Virus record (IMG/VR): IMGVR_UViG_3300006876_000005 | Coordinates: 1-25,275 of that record | DNA length: 25,275 nt | Reading direction: 5' to 3' (one strand) | Source: a virus | Shown here: positions 12,158 through 20,020 of the stretch, in pieces | Numbering within the stretch: position 1 is the stretch's first letter | Layout of the letters: every line of letters begins with the position of its first letter | Program-made: the position numbers and the translations under genes | Notes under the pieces: model-generated | Seen by the model: only the letters and a program-made list of their open reading frames with translations | Told to the model about the DNA's origin: nothing | Database searches by the model: none

Positions 12158-12240
12158 CCGCGCCGCTGCGAGTGCGGTAGGATAGAGACACGTACACGGG
12201 GGCCCTTCGGGGCTCCCGTTTCAAGACCCAAGATGAGAGG
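12155..12240 (+). promoter_or_regulatory. Promoter and UUCG-hairpin leader, cassette 2
   Basis: TAGCCG (12155-12160), a 17-bp spacer and TAGGAT (12178-12183) match cassette 1 in -35 sequence and spacing and again overlap the end of the upstream gene. The hairpin CGGGGGCCC-TTCG-GGGCTCCCG (12197-12218), with one wobble pair, is followed by TTTC, then by the AGATGAGAGGAT ribosome site before the ATG at 12250. Confidence 0.6.
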
Positions 12241-12249
12241 ATCAAAGAC

Positions 12250-12396
12250 ATGCCTACCCAGCGTAGAGGCAGCAAAATCCACCGCGCCAACGGCCCGTAC
12301 TGGCCGCTGGGTTTCATCGGTGGCGAGTACTGCGTGAAGTGCGGGCAAGACTGGCCATGCAAGCCTGAGCAGGACAAGAGGTCTCGGAATGCTTGA
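12250..12396 (+). CDS. 48-residue Cys-containing micro-protein
   Basis: The product is MPTQRRGSKIHRANGPYW followed by PLGFIGGEYCVKCGQDWP and a basic tail. The C-x2-C in YCVKCGQ, with a later Cys (WPCKP) and a His upstream, may form a small zinc site. The ATG at 12250 follows the GATGAGAGGATCAAAGAC leader. Its end overlaps the DNA polymerase start by eight bases, so it lies in the polymerase transcript and may be translationally coupled to it. Confidence 0.68.
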   Translation: MPTQRRGSKIHRANGPYWPLGFIGGEYCVKCGQDWPCKPEQDKRSRNA

Positions 12397-14200
12397 GGGG
12401 GTCCAACTCCACCTGGTCGAGACGATCGAGGACGTGAACGCTTGCCTTGACTGGCTTTCGGGGCTAACCTGCGACCGTATCGGCTTCGACTGCGAGACCA
12501 CAGGACTTGACAAGATCCACGACAGGCCACGCCTAGTGCAATTCGGCGACCGGTTCCAGGGATGGGCCATCCCCGTTGACCGCTGGTACGGACTGATTCA
12601 GGAGATTGTGTCGCGATGGTCGCGCATGGGCCGCTTCGTGGGCCACAACTCCTGGTTCGATGTGCGCCACCTGGCGAACATCGGTATCACCGTTCCCGCA
12701 CACCTGGTGGACGATACGATGCCGCTCGCACACATCGCCGACTCAACGGTTTCGATCGGGCTCAAGCAGCAGTGCGCCAAGCACATCGACGCACGCGCCG
12801 CTGCGATGCAGTCGCAGCTTGACCAGGTCATGCACTCCGGTGGCTACACGTGGCGAACGATCCCGATCACGGCCACCGGTCCGTGCGCCGTGTACTGGGT
12901 GTACGGGGCTCTTGACCCTGTGTTGACCGTCCGGCTGTGGGAGCACCACGCGCCGAACGTCCTGCCTACCGCCTCTAAGGCGTACGACATTGAGGTAGCT
13001 ACGGGGAACCTGACTGACCGCATGGAAGTGAAGGGAGTTGCTTGCGACCGCGAATACACGCAGGAACGCCGCAACGAGCTGACGCGACTGCACGACGACC
13101 TCACCAGGCGCGGACATGACGAGTTCGGGGTGAATCTCGGTTCGTCACAACAGGTCATTGACAGGCTCATCGAGGATGAGGTGCCACTCTGGAAGCGGAC
13201 CGATGGCGGGGCATGGTCGCTGGACAAGTTCGCACTTGAGGGCATCGACCACCCGTTGGTGCAGTTGTTGCAGTACCGTTCGAAGGCCGAGAAAATCAAC
13301 TCTGTGTATCTGAAACGATTCTTGCAGTACTCGGAGTACGACGGCCGTATCCACCCTTCGATTAACCCGCTCGGGTTCAATGAGCAGAAGGCGGGGGCGT
13401 TCGGTGTCAAGACGTCGCGCATGTCGATGAGCGAGCCGAACTTGCAGCAACTCACACGCGTCAACGCCGATGACCCGTTGAGCATGATAGCGCGCAACTG
13501 CATCGTTGCCTCACCTGGTCACACGCTGTTGCTGTTCGATTTCGACCAGATCGAAATGCGCATCATGACGCACCTCTCGAAAGATCCCGGGCTGTATGAG
13601 GCGTTCGCGTCGGATGAAGACTTCTTCGTGACGCTCACGCGGAAGGTGTATCAGGACGAGACGATCACGAAAAAGGACCCGAGGAGAAACGTTACGAAGT
13701 CGTACGGTTACGCCACGATCTACGGTTCGGGAAATGACACCCTCGCGACCACGACGAAACGACCGCTCGCCGAAATCGAGCAGCTGTCACGAGACTTCGC
13801 GAACAGCTACCCCGGTGTGCCCGCCTTCCAGAATGCTATTCAGCAGGTTGCCAGGCAGCGGTACAGAGATGAAGGGGTTGGATACGTGATCTCACCGCTT
13901 ACCGGACGCCGGTCGCTGTGCCACAATCCGAACCTTATGTATCAGCTGGTCAACCACCAAATCCAAAAGATGGCGGCGGAGATCATGAAGATGAAGCTCC
14001 TGGAACTCGACGCCGCAGGGCTCGGCGATTACCTCGCACTGGTCGTGCACGATGAGGCTATCGCTGATGTACCGGACGATGAGGTTCAGGATGCGATCGC
14101 GACCATGCAAGACGTGATGAACGACGACAGCCTGTTGTCTCTGCCGCTCACTGCGGGTGGGGCGACAGCTAAGCGCTGGGCGATGAAGTCCGAGTTGTGA
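12389..14200 (+). CDS. polA: DNA polymerase I (family A) with 3'-5' exonuclease
   Basis: Replicates the element's DNA. The 603-residue protein has a 3'-5' exonuclease domain (Exo I DCETTGLD at about residue 34, Exo II VGHNSWFDVRHL at about 84, Exo III YGALDP at about 173) and a family A polymerase domain: motif A FDFDQIEMR (about 385), motif B RRNVTKSYGYATIYG (about 432) and motif C VVHDEA (about 552). There is no 5' nuclease domain, which is usual for phage pol I proteins. Motif A reads D-F-D-Q instead of the D-Y-S-Q of bacterial Pol I. The ATG at 12389 overlaps the previous gene and has AGAGG upstream. HNH endonuclease genes lie on both sides. Confidence 0.96.
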   Translation: MLEGVQLHLVETIEDVNACLDWLSGLTCDRIGFDCETTGLDKIHDRPRLVQFGDRFQGWAIPVDRWYGLIQEIVSRWSRMGRFVGHNSWFDVRHLANIGITVPAHLVDDTMPLAHIADSTVSIGLKQQCAKHIDARAAAMQSQLDQVMHSGGYTWRTIPITATGPCAVYWVYGALDPVLTVRLWEHHAPNVLPTASKAYDIEVATGNLTDRMEVKGVACDREYTQERRNELTRLHDDLTRRGHDEFGVNLGSSQQVIDRLIEDEVPLWKRTDGGAWSLDKFALEGIDHPLVQLLQYRSKAEKINSVYLKRFLQYSEYDGRIHPSINPLGFNEQKAGAFGVKTSRMSMSEPNLQQLTRVNADDPLSMIARNCIVASPGHTLLLFDFDQIEMRIMTHLSKDPGLYEAFASDEDFFVTLTRKVYQDETITKKDPRRNVTKSYGYATIYGSGNDTLATTTKRPLAEIEQLSRDFANSYPGVPAFQNAIQQVARQRYRDEGVGYVISPLTGRRSLCHNPNLMYQLVNHQIQKMAAEIMKMKLLELDAAGLGDYLALVVHDEAIADVPDDEVQDAIATMQDVMNDDSLLSLPLTAGGATAKRWAMKSEL

Positions 14201-14218
14201 TGCTGTACAATTGACAGT

Positions 14219-14794
14219 ATGAAACCAAAGTGTGCAGTAGCTGAGTGTCGTAAACCCAGTGAGACGCGGGGGTGGTGCAGCATCCATTACCGCAGGTGGA
14301 AGGCGCACGGTGACCCAAACAAAACCCTTAGACCGCAGCTAGTGAAGGGCACTGTAAAGGTCCGTTTCTGGTCAAAGATTGCGCTACCCAATGCGGATGG
14401 TTGTATGATTTGGCTTGATTCAACCGACAAAGGGGGATATGGGGTTTTTCGACTAGGAAACCGGCAAATTCGCGTACATCGTCTTGCTTACGAACTGTTG
14501 GTAGGTCCGATCCCTGACGAAATGGTGCTTGATCATGTGCGCGCATGGGGTTGCGCTGACAAACGTTGCTGCAACCCCGACCACCTTGAGCCAGTCACCA
14601 CCGCTGAAAACACTAGGCGCAGTGGGGCATGGGAGCACAACGCAAAAAAGACACACTGCAAGTACGGACACCCATACGACGAAAAGAACACAAGATATAC
14701 AAAAGGGAAATCGGGCATTCAGCGCGGGTGCAAAAAGTGCGATGCTCGCCGACACATGGAAAAACGATGGGGAAAAACGATGGGGAAAGATTAA
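14219..14794 (+). CDS. HNH endonuclease (homing type), copy 2
   Basis: A 191-residue nuclease with the same plan as the HNH gene at 11013: an N-terminal finger (CAVAECRKPSETRGWCSIHY), a CMIWLDSTDKGGYGVF beta region, the HNH core LDHVRAWGCADKRCCNPDHL with catalytic His and Asn, EPVTTAENTRR, and a C-terminal finger (HCKYGHPY...CKKCDARR). It starts 18 bases after the polymerase stop with no clear ribosome site. A TACAAT box sits 7 bases before the ATG, so a leaderless message is possible. The gene is richer in A and T than its neighbours, which suggests recent transfer. Its stop overlaps the next start (TAATG). Confidence 0.9.
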   Translation: MKPKCAVAECRKPSETRGWCSIHYRRWKAHGDPNKTLRPQLVKGTVKVRFWSKIALPNADGCMIWLDSTDKGGYGVFRLGNRQIRVHRLAYELLVGPIPDEMVLDHVRAWGCADKRCCNPDHLEPVTTAENTRRSGAWEHNAKKTHCKYGHPYDEKNTRYTKGKSGIQRGCKKCDARRHMEKRWGKTMGKD

Positions 14795-15297
14795 TGAGTA
14801 ACGAATACGTGATTATCGGTATCGACCCCGGTCTCACGACAGGTGTGTTCACCTATGGGAGCCCGAACCTGTTTGGATATCCTTCTAACACGTGGCCTGC
14901 ACAAATGCCCGCGTCCGAGGTGCCTAGGTACCTTCGCACGGCCGTGGTAGATGCTACGGATCACGTTGGATTCAGGGATGTGCACGTGGCTGTGGAGCGG
15001 TACATCATCACACCGAAGACTGCGAAACTCTCACAGCAGACCGATGCGCTTGAGGTGACCGGCATGGCGAAAGCGATTATGGCGATGTATGCGGCTACCG
15101 ACGTTCGCCAGTACGCGAAGGCGAACCTCAAGTTTGCCTCAGATGACATGCTCAAGGCTGTCGGGTGGTACTCACCGAAGCTGCGTCACGCCAACGACGC
15201 TGCCCGACAGGCGTTCGCACTCCTCAAGGACGTGGACTATCCCCGCTGGTCAGAACTGGTGCGGGATGCTAGTATGGAACCTACGACGGAAGGATGA
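14794..15297 (+). CDS. RuvC-like Holliday-junction resolvase
   Basis: A 167-residue nuclease of the RNase H fold. Motifs: IGIDPGLTTGVF with the first catalytic Asp (about residues 8-19), HVAVERYI with the Glu (about 67-74), and the C-terminal LRHANDAARQAFALLKD with the last acidic pair (about 131-147). Resolvases of this group cut branched DNA left by recombination and replication. The ATG at 14794 overlaps the stop of the HNH gene (TAATG). It is followed after three bases by the SNF2 gene, so resolvase and translocase are made from the same message. Confidence 0.88.
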   Translation: MSNEYVIIGIDPGLTTGVFTYGSPNLFGYPSNTWPAQMPASEVPRYLRTAVVDATDHVGFRDVHVAVERYIITPKTAKLSQQTDALEVTGMAKAIMAMYAATDVRQYAKANLKFASDDMLKAVGWYSPKLRHANDAARQAFALLKDVDYPRWSELVRDASMEPTTEG

Positions 15298-15300
15298 AGG

Positions 15301-17211
15301 ATGAATGAGATCTATGCCGAGCTGGGCGAAGACGACCGGATTACCCTGTTCAGTCGCAAGGCGAACGGTGAGCACGACGAAACGCTCTGGAATGACTCGT
15401 ATCAGATCAAGATGATCCCAGGCAAGAAGTGGGACCGCAAGGCGAAGCGCTGGACGCTCCCGAAGTCCTACGCGGCGTGCATCGTGCTGCGAGAACTATT
15501 CGGCGATCGGATCGTGGTCGAACCCGAGCTTGCCGCTTGGGCCCGTTCGGAGCGTGCACGGCGTGACGAAGTGCTGTCACTGCGTGAAGCATTGTCGATT
15601 GACGGTACCTCCGAGTTCGCCAACGACCACGATGCCGACCTGTTCCCGTTTCAGATTCCAGGGCGTGACTTTCTGGTCAAAGCACGCCTAGTGCTGCTCG
15701 GTGACCATATGGGTACGGGCAAGACTTTTCAGACCCTTGCGGGTATTCGAGCAGTTGACAGCATCGGAGACGCATACCCCGCACTAGTCGTCTGCCCCAA
15801 CTCCCTGAAACGGAACTGGGAACGCGAGATCAAGCGGTGGCTGCCCGAGGCGAACCCGTTCGTGATCCAGGGAAGCGCCGCGAAGCGCCGCGTGCAGATC
15901 ACCGAAGCGGCTGAGACTGACAACGCGATCATCATCGTGAACATTGAAGCGATGAAAATACACTCCCGTCTGTCCCCGTACGGTTCGACGCGCCTGAAAC
16001 GCTGCATGGAGTGCGAGACGAAGACGCAACCCGGCACGCCGGACCTGAAAGAGTCCGCCTGCGAGGTGCACGAGAAGGAACTCAACCGCATCCCGTTCCG
16101 GGTGTGTGTGCTCGATGAGGCGCACCGGGTCAAAGATCCGAACGCCATGCAGACGCGCGCTATCTGGAACGTGTTTCACGGGCCTACGGTCGAATACCGC
16201 TGGGCGCTCACGGGAACGCCTGTGGCGAACCACCCCGGTGACCTGTGGAGCATCATGCACGCGGTTGACCCGCTCACGTGGCCTGCGAAGTCGGCCTTCA
16301 TCGACCGGTACGCGCAGCTTGAATACAGCCATTTCGGGCCTATGCAAATTGTGGGCTTGAACCAGGAGCACAAAGAGGAGTTCTTCAAAATCCTTGACCC
16401 GCACTTCCGGCGAATGATCAAGGCGGATGTCCTCAAGCAGTTGCCTGACAAGGTGTTCATGCGACGTGATGTCGAGATGAGCCCCAAGCAGGCGAAGGCA
16501 TACAAGGACATTGCCGAGCAACTGGTGACCGTACTGGAAGACGGAACGGTCCTCGTCGCCAACGGGAACCTTGCAGGGGCCACCCGGTTGCTGCAATTCG
16601 CTTCCGCCTACTGCGAGGTTGACCATGGGGAAACTCCTGATGACCCCGCCACGTGGCTTGTGTCGCTTACCGACAGCCCGAAGTCCTCGAAGATCGATGA
16701 ACTCATGTCGATTATCGAAGACAACCCGGGCAAGCCGCTCGTGATCGCCGCTGAACACCGGCAACTGATCGACCTGGCAGCAGCCCGTATGACCGACGCT
16801 GGTATCCCGTTCGCTCGGGTGACCGGAGGAATTTCGGCTGATGAGCGGGACGCTGCGGTTCAGGCGTTCCAGGACGGCAAGATTGACTACATCCTGTTCA
16901 CCTACAAAGCCGGTGGGGTCGGTCTCAACCTCACGCGCGCTGACACCATGGTGCGCCTCCAGAGAAGTTGGAGCCTCATCGACAATAACCAGGGTGTCGA
17001 CCGTATCCACCGGATCGGATCCGAGGTGCATGAAAAGGTGACCATCATTGACCTCGTAGCCGCTGACACGATCGAAGAAACGCAGCTCGAAAGGCTGTAT
17101 GAGAAGGCCGAACGACTGGAGGAGATCGTGCGTGACCGCGCTAAGCTCGTCGCGCTCGGCAAGACCACCGATGATCTGGACGCGGAAGCGTCCAAGATCG
17201 AAGCAACCTGA
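15301..17211 (+). CDS. SNF2-family DNA helicase/translocase
   Basis: A 636-residue ATP-driven DNA translocase. Residues 1-110 form an N-terminal domain (KKWDRKAKRWTLP...) resembling the HARP-like region of SMARCAL1-type annealing helicases. Then the SF2 motifs: Walker A GDHMGTGKTFQ (about 136), VCVLDEAHRVKD (DEAH, about 272), LTGTPVANHPGDLWS (motif III), and near the C-terminus AGGVGLNLTRAD and NNQGVDRIHRIGS (motifs V and VI). A cysteine insert C-x2-C-x(n)-C-x2-H (about 237-259) sits between the helicase motifs and could hold zinc. The ATG at 15301 follows GAAGGATGAAGG. Fork regression or annealing at replication forks is the likely job. Confidence 0.93.
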   Translation: MNEIYAELGEDDRITLFSRKANGEHDETLWNDSYQIKMIPGKKWDRKAKRWTLPKSYAACIVLRELFGDRIVVEPELAAWARSERARRDEVLSLREALSIDGTSEFANDHDADLFPFQIPGRDFLVKARLVLLGDHMGTGKTFQTLAGIRAVDSIGDAYPALVVCPNSLKRNWEREIKRWLPEANPFVIQGSAAKRRVQITEAAETDNAIIIVNIEAMKIHSRLSPYGSTRLKRCMECETKTQPGTPDLKESACEVHEKELNRIPFRVCVLDEAHRVKDPNAMQTRAIWNVFHGPTVEYRWALTGTPVANHPGDLWSIMHAVDPLTWPAKSAFIDRYAQLEYSHFGPMQIVGLNQEHKEEFFKILDPHFRRMIKADVLKQLPDKVFMRRDVEMSPKQAKAYKDIAEQLVTVLEDGTVLVANGNLAGATRLLQFASAYCEVDHGETPDDPATWLVSLTDSPKSSKIDELMSIIEDNPGKPLVIAAEHRQLIDLAAARMTDAGIPFARVTGGISADERDAAVQAFQDGKIDYILFTYKAGGVGLNLTRADTMVRLQRSWSLIDNNQGVDRIHRIGSEVHEKVTIIDLVAADTIEETQLERLYEKAERLEEIVRDRAKLVALGKTTDDLDAEASKIEAT

Positions 17212-17222
17212 TTGATGGGAGC

Positions 17223-17396
17223 ATGATGCCGCCAAGCATGAGATATGACGACCCCAAGGCAACACCCGAGTACATCGCCAAAGAGAAGAAACGCAAGCGC
17301 ATCGCGAACCTGAAAGTGTTCGTGGAGCGATGGTCGCCTAGGTTCGAGGCCGAAGTGAGAGAGGAGAGGGAACATGAGGCGATTCAGCCAGAGTGA
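17223..17396 (+). CDS. 57-residue charged protein bridging helicase and nuclease genes
   Basis: The product is MMPPSMRYDDPKATPEYIAK, then a Lys/Arg-rich helix (EKKRKRIANLKVFVERWSPR) and a Glu-rich end (FEAEVREEREHEA). Starts at 17223, 17226 or 17238 are all possible; GGGAG fits 17226 best. It overlaps the nuclease start by 23 bases, so the two are likely coupled. A helical adaptor role is only a guess. Support comes mainly from its position in a gap that would otherwise be 160 bases. Confidence 0.5.
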   Translation: MMPPSMRYDDPKATPEYIAKEKKRKRIANLKVFVERWSPRFEAEVREEREHEAIQPE

Positions 17397-18345
17397 GTTT
17401 AAGACGTTCGCCTGTGCCAGACGTTGGTGGTTGAGTGACTACCGCAGGCTGGCACCGGCTTCGTTCAACCCTTCCGGTCCGCTCAAGTCCGGTAGCCGAG
17501 TGCACACCGCATTGGAGGTTTTCTACGGTCCCGAACCTGAGACGTATCTCGACGTTCTCAAAGCCGCACAGGATGCCGACTGGCAGGCGTATCTGGAGAA
17601 CTGCACCGAACTGGGTGTGTACCCCGATGTCGAAGTGTCGAAGGCGTTCGAGAAAGACTGCGAGCTGGAACGCGCGATGCTGGAAGGCTATGCCGGTTGG
17701 ATTGCCGAATCAGGGGTTGACGCCGGTATCGAGTTCACCGCGATTGAGGAGATCGTTTCGGTTCGCGGCTCTGACTTCGCGCCTGAGATCGTGGAGCGGT
17801 TTGGAGAGTTCGAAGTCGTTGGCAAGCTGGACGCTCGCGTGCTCAGGCTCATGGACGGCGCGCGGAAGTTCGTTGACCACAAGACGGCTGCGAGCCTGAC
17901 CTCAGCACTTGCGACGCTGCACATGAACTCGCAGATGCTGCACTACGCGTGGCTTGAGCGCATGACGCAACCGACAGGCACGTGGAGTGACGGTGCGTTG
18001 TACAACGTGCTCAAGAAGGTCAAGCGCGGCAAGCAGGCGAAACCGCCGTTCTATGACCGGTTCGAGGTCAACCACAACGACGACCAGATCGTGTCCTACG
18101 AGCTGCATATGAAGCGCAAGATCACGAAGATATTCGAGCTTGAGGCGTTGCTCAAAGACGCTACGGTCGAAGAGCAGGCGCACATTGCCGAGCCGAGCCC
18201 GGACGACTCATGTTCTTGGAAGTGCCAGTTCTTCACACTGTGCCCGATGTTCGATGACGGCTCCCGTGCGGAGGACATGGTACGCGAGGAGTTCACCGAG
18301 CGTGACCCACTTGCCAGGTATGCGGAAGGTGTCAACAATGCGTGA
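17374..18345 (+). CDS. Cas4/RecB-like PD-(D/E)XK nuclease with Fe-S-type cysteines
   Basis: A 323-residue DNA nuclease of the RecB/Cas4 group. It begins FSQSEFKTFACARRWW with a Cys (about residue 11), has GSRVHTALEVFYG (about 43-55), the catalytic GKLDARVLRL...FVDHKTA (Asp and Asp-x-Lys, about 150-171), and ends with CSWKCQFFTLC (about 283-293). One N-terminal and three C-terminal cysteines are the pattern that holds a 4Fe-4S cluster in AddB and Cas4. In phages such proteins make 3' overhangs for recombination. It overlaps the preceding micro-gene and the next gene. GAGAGGAGAGGGAAC is just before the ATG. Confidence 0.92.
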   Translation: MRRFSQSEFKTFACARRWWLSDYRRLAPASFNPSGPLKSGSRVHTALEVFYGPEPETYLDVLKAAQDADWQAYLENCTELGVYPDVEVSKAFEKDCELERAMLEGYAGWIAESGVDAGIEFTAIEEIVSVRGSDFAPEIVERFGEFEVVGKLDARVLRLMDGARKFVDHKTAASLTSALATLHMNSQMLHYAWLERMTQPTGTWSDGALYNVLKKVKRGKQAKPPFYDRFEVNHNDDQIVSYELHMKRKITKIFELEALLKDATVEEQAHIAEPSPDDSCSWKCQFFTLCPMFDDGSRAEDMVREEFTERDPLARYAEGVNNA

Positions 18346-18583
18346 GTCATGGCCGAACAAAGAGGCGTTCGATATCGGATGCTCCCGTGACTGCCGGATA
18401 GAGCACAGTTACCAGTGGGGCCGGTGCGATCTTGCAGTACCGCCAAGACCAAAGTTGAACCTGTATTCCTTCGAAACGTTCACCGCCTCTGACGGAAACG
18501 AATCGATGAAGTACCGTGAAGTCACAGAATCGGAAGTTCTGGACATGATCGAGCGGTACCGAGCGGACACAGATGAGGCGTGA
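18338..18583 (+). CDS. 81-residue hypothetical protein
   Basis: The product starts MRESWPNKEAFDIGCSRDC and contains RIEHSYQWGRCDL, a Cys/His set (C-x3-C-x4-H...C) that may bind metal; the second half is acidic and helical (REVTESEVLDMIERYRADTD). It overlaps the nuclease gene by eight bases (AATGCGTGA), so translation is coupled. Its stop codon TGA forms the TG of an extended -10 promoter that drives the next gene. Function unknown. Confidence 0.7.
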   Translation: MRESWPNKEAFDIGCSRDCRIEHSYQWGRCDLAVPPRPKLNLYSFETFTASDGNESMKYREVTESEVLDMIERYRADTDEA

Positions 18584-18589
18584 TATAAT
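18581..18589 (+). promoter_or_regulatory. Consensus extended -10 promoter built on a stop codon
   Basis: TGA-TATAAT (18581-18589) is a perfect extended -10. The TGA is the stop codon of the upstream gene, as at 7407-7399 on the other strand. It should drive the Sak4-like and DUF669-like genes separately from the polymerase operon. Confidence 0.75.
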
Positions 18590-18618
18590 TCAGACCTAGG
18601 ACAAAGGGAAAGGATGCA

Positions 18619-19413
18619 ATGACACAAGACCGAAACCCGCGCCACAACGCGACGTTTTTGGTGTATGCCGAAACCAAGCGCGGGAAGTCGACGCTTGGTG
18701 CGAGCTGCCCAGGGCCGGTGCTCGCACTCGACGCGGAAGGAAGCTGGAACGCGTTCGAGGGGCGTAAGAACCCGAACAACCCTGACCAGCCCTACCGCGT
18801 CGTGTGGTGGGACCCGAAGGAAGCACCACCGAAGGCGGACGGGACCTGGGATATCTGCGTGGTCGACGTGCTTCGATGGGAGACCGTTGAACAGGTGATC
18901 GGCTGGACTATCCAGCCCGACCACCCGTTCCAGTCGATCGTGGTCGACTCGGTGACGCAGCTCCAGAAACGATGCAAGGAAGCGCTGCCCGGTTTCCAGT
19001 CCGGTAACCAGCAGTACTCTGACTGGGGCCAGCTCTTGACCCGCATGTCCGAGAAGGTGCAGCGGTTCCGGGACATGGTGAAGGACGTGCGCAACCCATT
19101 CCGGGTAGCGGTGTTCACGGCCGAGGGTGACCTTCGCGCGGACGGGAAGTACGTTCCTAACATGGAAGGCGCGCTGCGCAAGGGCATCGCCTATTGGATG
19201 AACACCACAGCGTGCCTCACGGTCAAGCAGGTGCCGAACGCGGATGGGATCATCGCCGCTGACAGCCCGCTGGTTCGCTCGCTCATGGTGAAGCCGAACC
19301 CGAACTACATCACCGGTTCGCACTTCGAGGACCGATTCACCACCAACTCCATTGAAAACCCCAACATCACCGAGATGATGGGCCAGATCTTCCCCGGCTT
19401 CAAGTCGGAGTAA
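18619..19413 (+). CDS. Sak4-like RecA-type ATPase (single-strand annealing/recombination)
   Basis: A 264-residue RecA-core ATPase. The Walker A-like AETKRGKSTLG (about residues 16-26; Ala replaces the first Gly), LALDAEGSWNAFEG, the Walker B-like SIVVDSVTQLQKR (about 110-122) and the beta-strand VFTAEGDLRADGKYVPNM follow the pattern of the phage Sak4/AAA_24 family, which binds ssDNA and pairs with an ssDNA-binding protein. Here the DUF669-like gene follows after ten bases, which is a recurring pairing in actinophages. The ATG at 18619 follows AAGGGAAAGGATGCA. It has its own promoter. Confidence 0.85.
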   Translation: MTQDRNPRHNATFLVYAETKRGKSTLGASCPGPVLALDAEGSWNAFEGRKNPNNPDQPYRVVWWDPKEAPPKADGTWDICVVDVLRWETVEQVIGWTIQPDHPFQSIVVDSVTQLQKRCKEALPGFQSGNQQYSDWGQLLTRMSEKVQRFRDMVKDVRNPFRVAVFTAEGDLRADGKYVPNMEGALRKGIAYWMNTTACLTVKQVPNADGIIAADSPLVRSLMVKPNPNYITGSHFEDRFTTNSIENPNITEMMGQIFPGFKSE

Positions 19414-19423
19414 GGAACACATC

Positions 19424-19966
19424 ATGACTACTGTCCCGTGGGATGTCCTGGTCGCCAAGGCCAAGGAGAACGGACACACCGAGGTCGCCCCGGTGGGCGT
19501 ATACCAATGCCGTATCGAGTCGGCCGAAGCCGGGGAGAACCAGAACGGTAACGCTTTCATCGAGACGCGTCTCAAGATCACCGAGGGCGAACACGCCGGT
19601 AAGCGTCCTACGACGTTTTACCACAAGATCTACCAGACCGAAAAGACCGTGAACATCTTCATGCAGAACATGAAGGCGTTCGGCATCACGGACGAAACTG
19701 TTCTGCAGCAGCGGCCCACCCTTGACCAGGTGGCGCGGGCGATCATCGGCAAGACGGTGACTGTCAAGACCAAAGTTGCCACGGACAACCGGAAGAACAA
19801 CGAGGTCAAGATGGATCGCGAGGGCAACCCCCAGGTTGAAGTGAACTGGTCTTTCAGCGCTCCGCGTGACGGCGCTATCGCGGTGACCGAGTTCCCGCCC
19901 GTTGGCGGTGGCCACGTCGGCACTAACGCCAGTACGCACGCCGGTGCGATCGACCCCGGTTTCTAA
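19424..19966 (+). CDS. DUF669-like ssDNA-binding protein
   Basis: A 180-residue protein likely to coat single-stranded DNA. The beta-rich central part (APVGVYQCRIESAEAGENQN, then AFIETRLKITEGEHAGKRPT and KTVTVKTKVATDNRK) has the OB-fold look of DUF669/phage SSB-like proteins, which replace bacterial Ssb in many actinophages. The C-terminus is Gly-rich and less acidic than that of typical Ssb. It follows the Sak4-like gene after ten bases, and the pair probably works together in annealing and recombination. A terminator follows seven bases after the stop. Confidence 0.83.
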   Translation: MTTVPWDVLVAKAKENGHTEVAPVGVYQCRIESAEAGENQNGNAFIETRLKITEGEHAGKRPTTFYHKIYQTEKTVNIFMQNMKAFGITDETVLQQRPTLDQVARAIIGKTVTVKTKVATDNRKNNEVKMDREGNPQVEVNWSFSAPRDGAIAVTEFPPVGGGHVGTNASTHAGAIDPGF

Positions 19967-19972
19967 ACACCC

Positions 19973-20002
19973 AAGGGGCTCCCCAACCGGGAGCCCCTTT
20001 CA
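19973..20002 (+). terminator. Strong intrinsic terminator after the recombination genes
   Basis: A perfect 11-bp stem AAGGGGCTCCC (19973-19983) and GGGAGCCCCTT (19989-19999) with a CAACC loop is followed by TTC. Confidence 0.88.
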
Positions 20003-20020
20003 CTCTTTGGAGGTACCATC

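Noticed and set aside
15784-17265. Long minus-strand open frame (493 codons)
   Set aside because: It is antiparallel to the SNF2 gene, whose motifs are unmistakable; low-complexity shadow composition.
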